Shown here piece after piece: positions 62,103 to 63,398 of a DNA stretch of 63,398 bases; position 1 is the stretch's first letter; every line of letters begins with the position of its first letter. This DNA comes from Akkermansia muciniphila (GTDB lineage Bacteria; Verrucomicrobiota; Verrucomicrobiia; Verrucomicrobiales; V1-33), in assembly GCA_945900785.1 (NCBI GenBank), contig CAMDJM010000022.1, forward strand, positions 1-63,398. The letters run 5' to 3'. A program made the translations under genes and the position numbers. The notes under the pieces were generated by a model. The model had not been told where the DNA came from. It saw nothing but the letters and a program-made list of their open reading frames with translations, and did no database searches.

Positions 62103-62557
62103 GGTCTGAACGTCCCGAGAATAGCAACTTTGCCATCGTCGGCGAGATACAAATACGATGTCTCCTCCCTTCCCCGGCTGCTGCGCCCATATGCCCTCCA
62201 CACCCCTGCAAACTTTGCATCGCGCGGCATCTCCTCTGGGAAGCCAAGCTCCGACATCTGCCGAATGTGCTCCCAACCGCCTGTCTCGGGCCGCATGTTT
62301 GCCGTCGCCCACGGCAGGAGAGATATATCCGACTGGATAAGCCACTCGTAGTTGTCCTCGTCAGCGAGAGAGAATAAATGCGCCCGGGTCGCTGTGATAC
62401 GTGCGTGCCCGGGCAACTGCAAGCCCGTCTCCTCAACCACGGTCTCCGGAGAACGCAACCTACTTACTTCAAGACGCCAAAACAGCCAAGCACCACCAAT
62501 AACGAGAAGGACGACAACTCCAAGGACGAGAAGGCAAATACGCAACGGTCGCTTCAT
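62099..62557 (-). CDS. Membrane-anchored protein of unknown function (cassette gene)
   Basis: 152 residues. A short basic N-terminus and one membrane helix (LLVLGVVVLLVIGGAWLFW) precede a soluble domain (TGLQLPGHARITATRAHL, ADEDNYEWLIQSDI, ETSYLYLADDGKVAILG) that should face the periplasm. No family recognised. Its ATG lies 4 bp after the R' end of the attC-like site at 62561-62653, as expected for a gene at the 5' end of an integron cassette. No attC-like site is visible after its stop, so its cassette may be decayed at the 3' end. Confidence 0.65.
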   Translation of the reverse strand: MKRPLRICLLVLGVVVLLVIGGAWLFWRLEVSRLRSPETVVEETGLQLPGHARITATRAHLFSLADEDNYEWLIQSDISLLPWATANMRPETGGWEHIRQMSELGFPEEMPRDAKFAGVWRAYGRSSRGREETSYLYLADDGKVAILGTFRP

Positions 62558-62560
62558 GTC

Positions 62561-62653
62561 GTTTGACGTTTCGGATCAGGCGACGATGAGCGGGAAGCGC
62601 CGAAGACACCACAGATGGCATGCGAGCCGATGCCTGCATCCGTTTTGTTCGCC
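62561..62653 (-). repeat. attC-like site A
   Basis: 93 bp, gap-free and 71/93 identical to the site at 63225. On the minus strand: R'' GGCGAAC, unpaired AAAA, L'' CGGAT-G-CAGGC, a 50-base variable centre, L' GCCTG-ATCCG, unpaired AAAC, R' GTCAAAC. The L arms pair over 10 bp with one extra-helical G. This is the layout of integron attC sites. The R'' lies 19 bp after the stop of the gene at 62673. Confidence 0.75.
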
Positions 62654-62672
62654 TTGGTTGGTTGTTCAGGCT

Positions 62673-63206
62673 TCATTCTTCTTTGTGCTTCACCGAATGA
62701 TTCTGAAGGTCGATGGGCTTCTTGTCGAAGCTGATGCCATAGGGGAAAAGGGTGTCGAAACCAAAATGCACCTCGATCAGAAACGGGCCATCAATCGCGT
62801 TGCCCTTTGGTGCGGTCACAAAACGGTAGAATGGGAATACGACCTTAAATCCTGTGACCTTGAAGTCTCGATAAGGTTCTGTCGCTGCTCCGTTCTCAAC
62901 ATACTTCGTGCGCTTCTCGTCGGAAGTGAACTCGCCGAGAAGAATCAGATGCTGCCCAAAGTAGGCTCCTCGAATCGTGCACGGCTTCTCGGTTCCACAC
63001 ATTTGGGCGTCCTGAAAGGCGTCGAGCACAGCAAGAGACTTCTCGTCCGAGTCCTTGCGGATGATAATCGTGGTCTCTTTGCCCTTGGAATCGACCACTA
63101 CGTTTCCGAGGCCTGTAACTCCATCCAAGTGCCGGTATCTGAACTCCTCCGCACCCGCGATGGACACTGCCAGCAATAGACTCAGAAGCAATGGTCCTGG
63201 ACTCAT
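62673..63206 (-). CDS. Secreted protein of unknown function (cassette gene)
   Basis: 177 residues with a signal peptide (MSPGPLLLSLLLAVSIAGAEE) and a mature beta-rich domain (FRYRHLDGVTGLGNVVVDSK, then ETTIIIRKDSDEKS, QMCGTEKPCTIRGAYFG with two cysteines, PFLIEVHFGFDTLFPYG). No family recognised. It starts 18 bp after one attC-like site and stops 19 bp before the other, with no internal promoter evident: the structure of a single-gene integron cassette. Confidence 0.7.
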   Translation of the reverse strand: MSPGPLLLSLLLAVSIAGAEEFRYRHLDGVTGLGNVVVDSKGKETTIIIRKDSDEKSLAVLDAFQDAQMCGTEKPCTIRGAYFGQHLILLGEFTSDEKRTKYVENGAATEPYRDFKVTGFKVVFPFYRFVTAPKGNAIDGPFLIEVHFGFDTLFPYGISFDKKPIDLQNHSVKHKEE

Positions 63207-63224
63207 GATGGTGCTTTGCTTTTA

Positions 63225-63317
63225 GGCGAACGGCCCGGATCAGGCGATTGCGAGCGGGAAGCGATGATGACATGACAGATGCCAAACGAGCCGTTGCCTG
63301 CATCCGTTTTTTTGGCC
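63225..63317 (-). repeat. attC-like site B
   Basis: 93 bp. On the minus strand: R'' GGCCAAA, L'' CGGAT-G-CAGGC, L' GCCTG-ATCCG, unpaired GGCC, R' GTTCGCC. This R' is the exact complement of the R'' (GGCGAAC) of site A, as predicted when a cassette is cut inside R' and its two ends come from the same circular molecule. Confidence 0.75.
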
Positions 63318-63325
63318 CTTGGAGG

Positions 63326-63398
63326 TCATGTCTTTGGTTTTGTGTAATCGCTCAAGTGATGCGAATATTTATGAAGCCACCGTCTGAGAAGTTCATCG
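63326..63398 (-). CDS. C-terminal end of a further cassette gene (partial)
   Basis: An open minus-strand frame enters the window at its right edge and stops at 63326, giving the last 23 residues (DELLRRWLHKYSHHLSDY, then TKPKT). The stop is 8 bp before the R'' of site B, the same gene-end-to-attC spacing class as the next cassette. Too short for family assignment; the bulk lies beyond the window. Confidence 0.45.
   Translation of the reverse strand, partial: DELLRRWLHKYSHHLSDYTKPKT

Noticed and set aside
62673..63206. Transposition by a small IS or MITE as the cause of the 93-bp repeats
   Set aside because: The repeats are direct, not terminal inverted, show no target-site duplication, and have internal attC-like pairing with cross-site R-box complementarity.
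1..63398. CRISPR arrays, rRNA genes, tRNA genes and insertion sequences
   Set aside because: No regularly spaced direct-repeat array, transposase, rRNA-like block or cloverleaf was noticed by eye. A tRNA scan was not possible, so a single tRNA gene could have been missed.

Overview
The window looks like a chromosome segment of a Gram-negative, GC-rich bacterium of the PVC group, most likely a Verrucomicrobiota member. The evidence is paired DUF1549/DUF1553 and DUF1501 genes, DUF1080 (3-keto-disaccharide hydrolase) and ThuA domains, a DMF-amidase-like gene, and outer-membrane biogenesis and GDP-heptose genes. This assignment is by gene content only; no rRNA or tRNA gene was recognised. LAYOUT. 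1-4.2 kb is housekeeping: a flavin reductase, deoC, pgsA, moaE, moaD and a secreted DUF1080 protein. 4.2-10.8 kb is an accessory island: a ParD-like/MazF-like toxin-antitoxin pair with a visible promoter and operator, then a 1636-residue SF1 helicase-nuclease, flanked by a degraded stretch and a broken SGNH-hydrolase gene. 10.7-18.3 kb is a typical PVC secreted-catabolism group: an isochorismatase-ThuA fusion, divergent from DUF1549/1553, DUF1501 and dimethylformamidase-like genes. 18.3-27 kb has an unknown membrane protein, tamB-tamA and pgi. 27-54 kb is one very long minus-strand surface-polysaccharide operon. 54.3-61.9 kb returns to mixed genes: a small secreted protein, thiH, an FAD enzyme, a lipoprotein, a GH15-like enzyme, a membrane protein and aroC. 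62-63.4 kb looks like the tail of an integron gene-cassette array. POLYSACCHARIDE OPERON. It can be read as a single unit. At its head is a GbsR/MarR-type regulator with a perfect 10-bp inverted repeat just upstream, then directly abutting it a NusG paralogue, then a leader carrying an ops/JUMPstart-like 12-mer and a hairpin. Next come glf, a DegT aminotransferase, a Wzx-like flippase, a Wzy-like polymerase, methyltransferases and glycosyltransferases (an AT-richer, probably imported block at about 41-48.8 kb), nucleotide-sugar SDR enzymes, and a full GDP-D-glycero-D-manno-heptose pathway (gmhA, hddA, gmhB, hddC) with a transaldolase beside it. The unit ends at a strong rho-independent terminator at 26,992-27,026. 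The likely product is a heptose- and galactofuranose-containing surface glycan whose transcription needs processive antitermination. MOST NOTEWORTHY. (1) Two 93-bp repeats at 62,561 and 63,225 have integron attC architecture: the R'' of one is the exact complement of the R' of the other, as expected for a cassette cut inside R'. (2) An ops-like element lies immediately downstream of the NusG paralogue. (3) The helicase-nuclease plus toxin-antitoxin island is a candidate defence locus. (4) A UDP-sugar dehydrogenase family member lacks its catalytic cysteine. (5) An isochorismatase-ThuA fusion is present.
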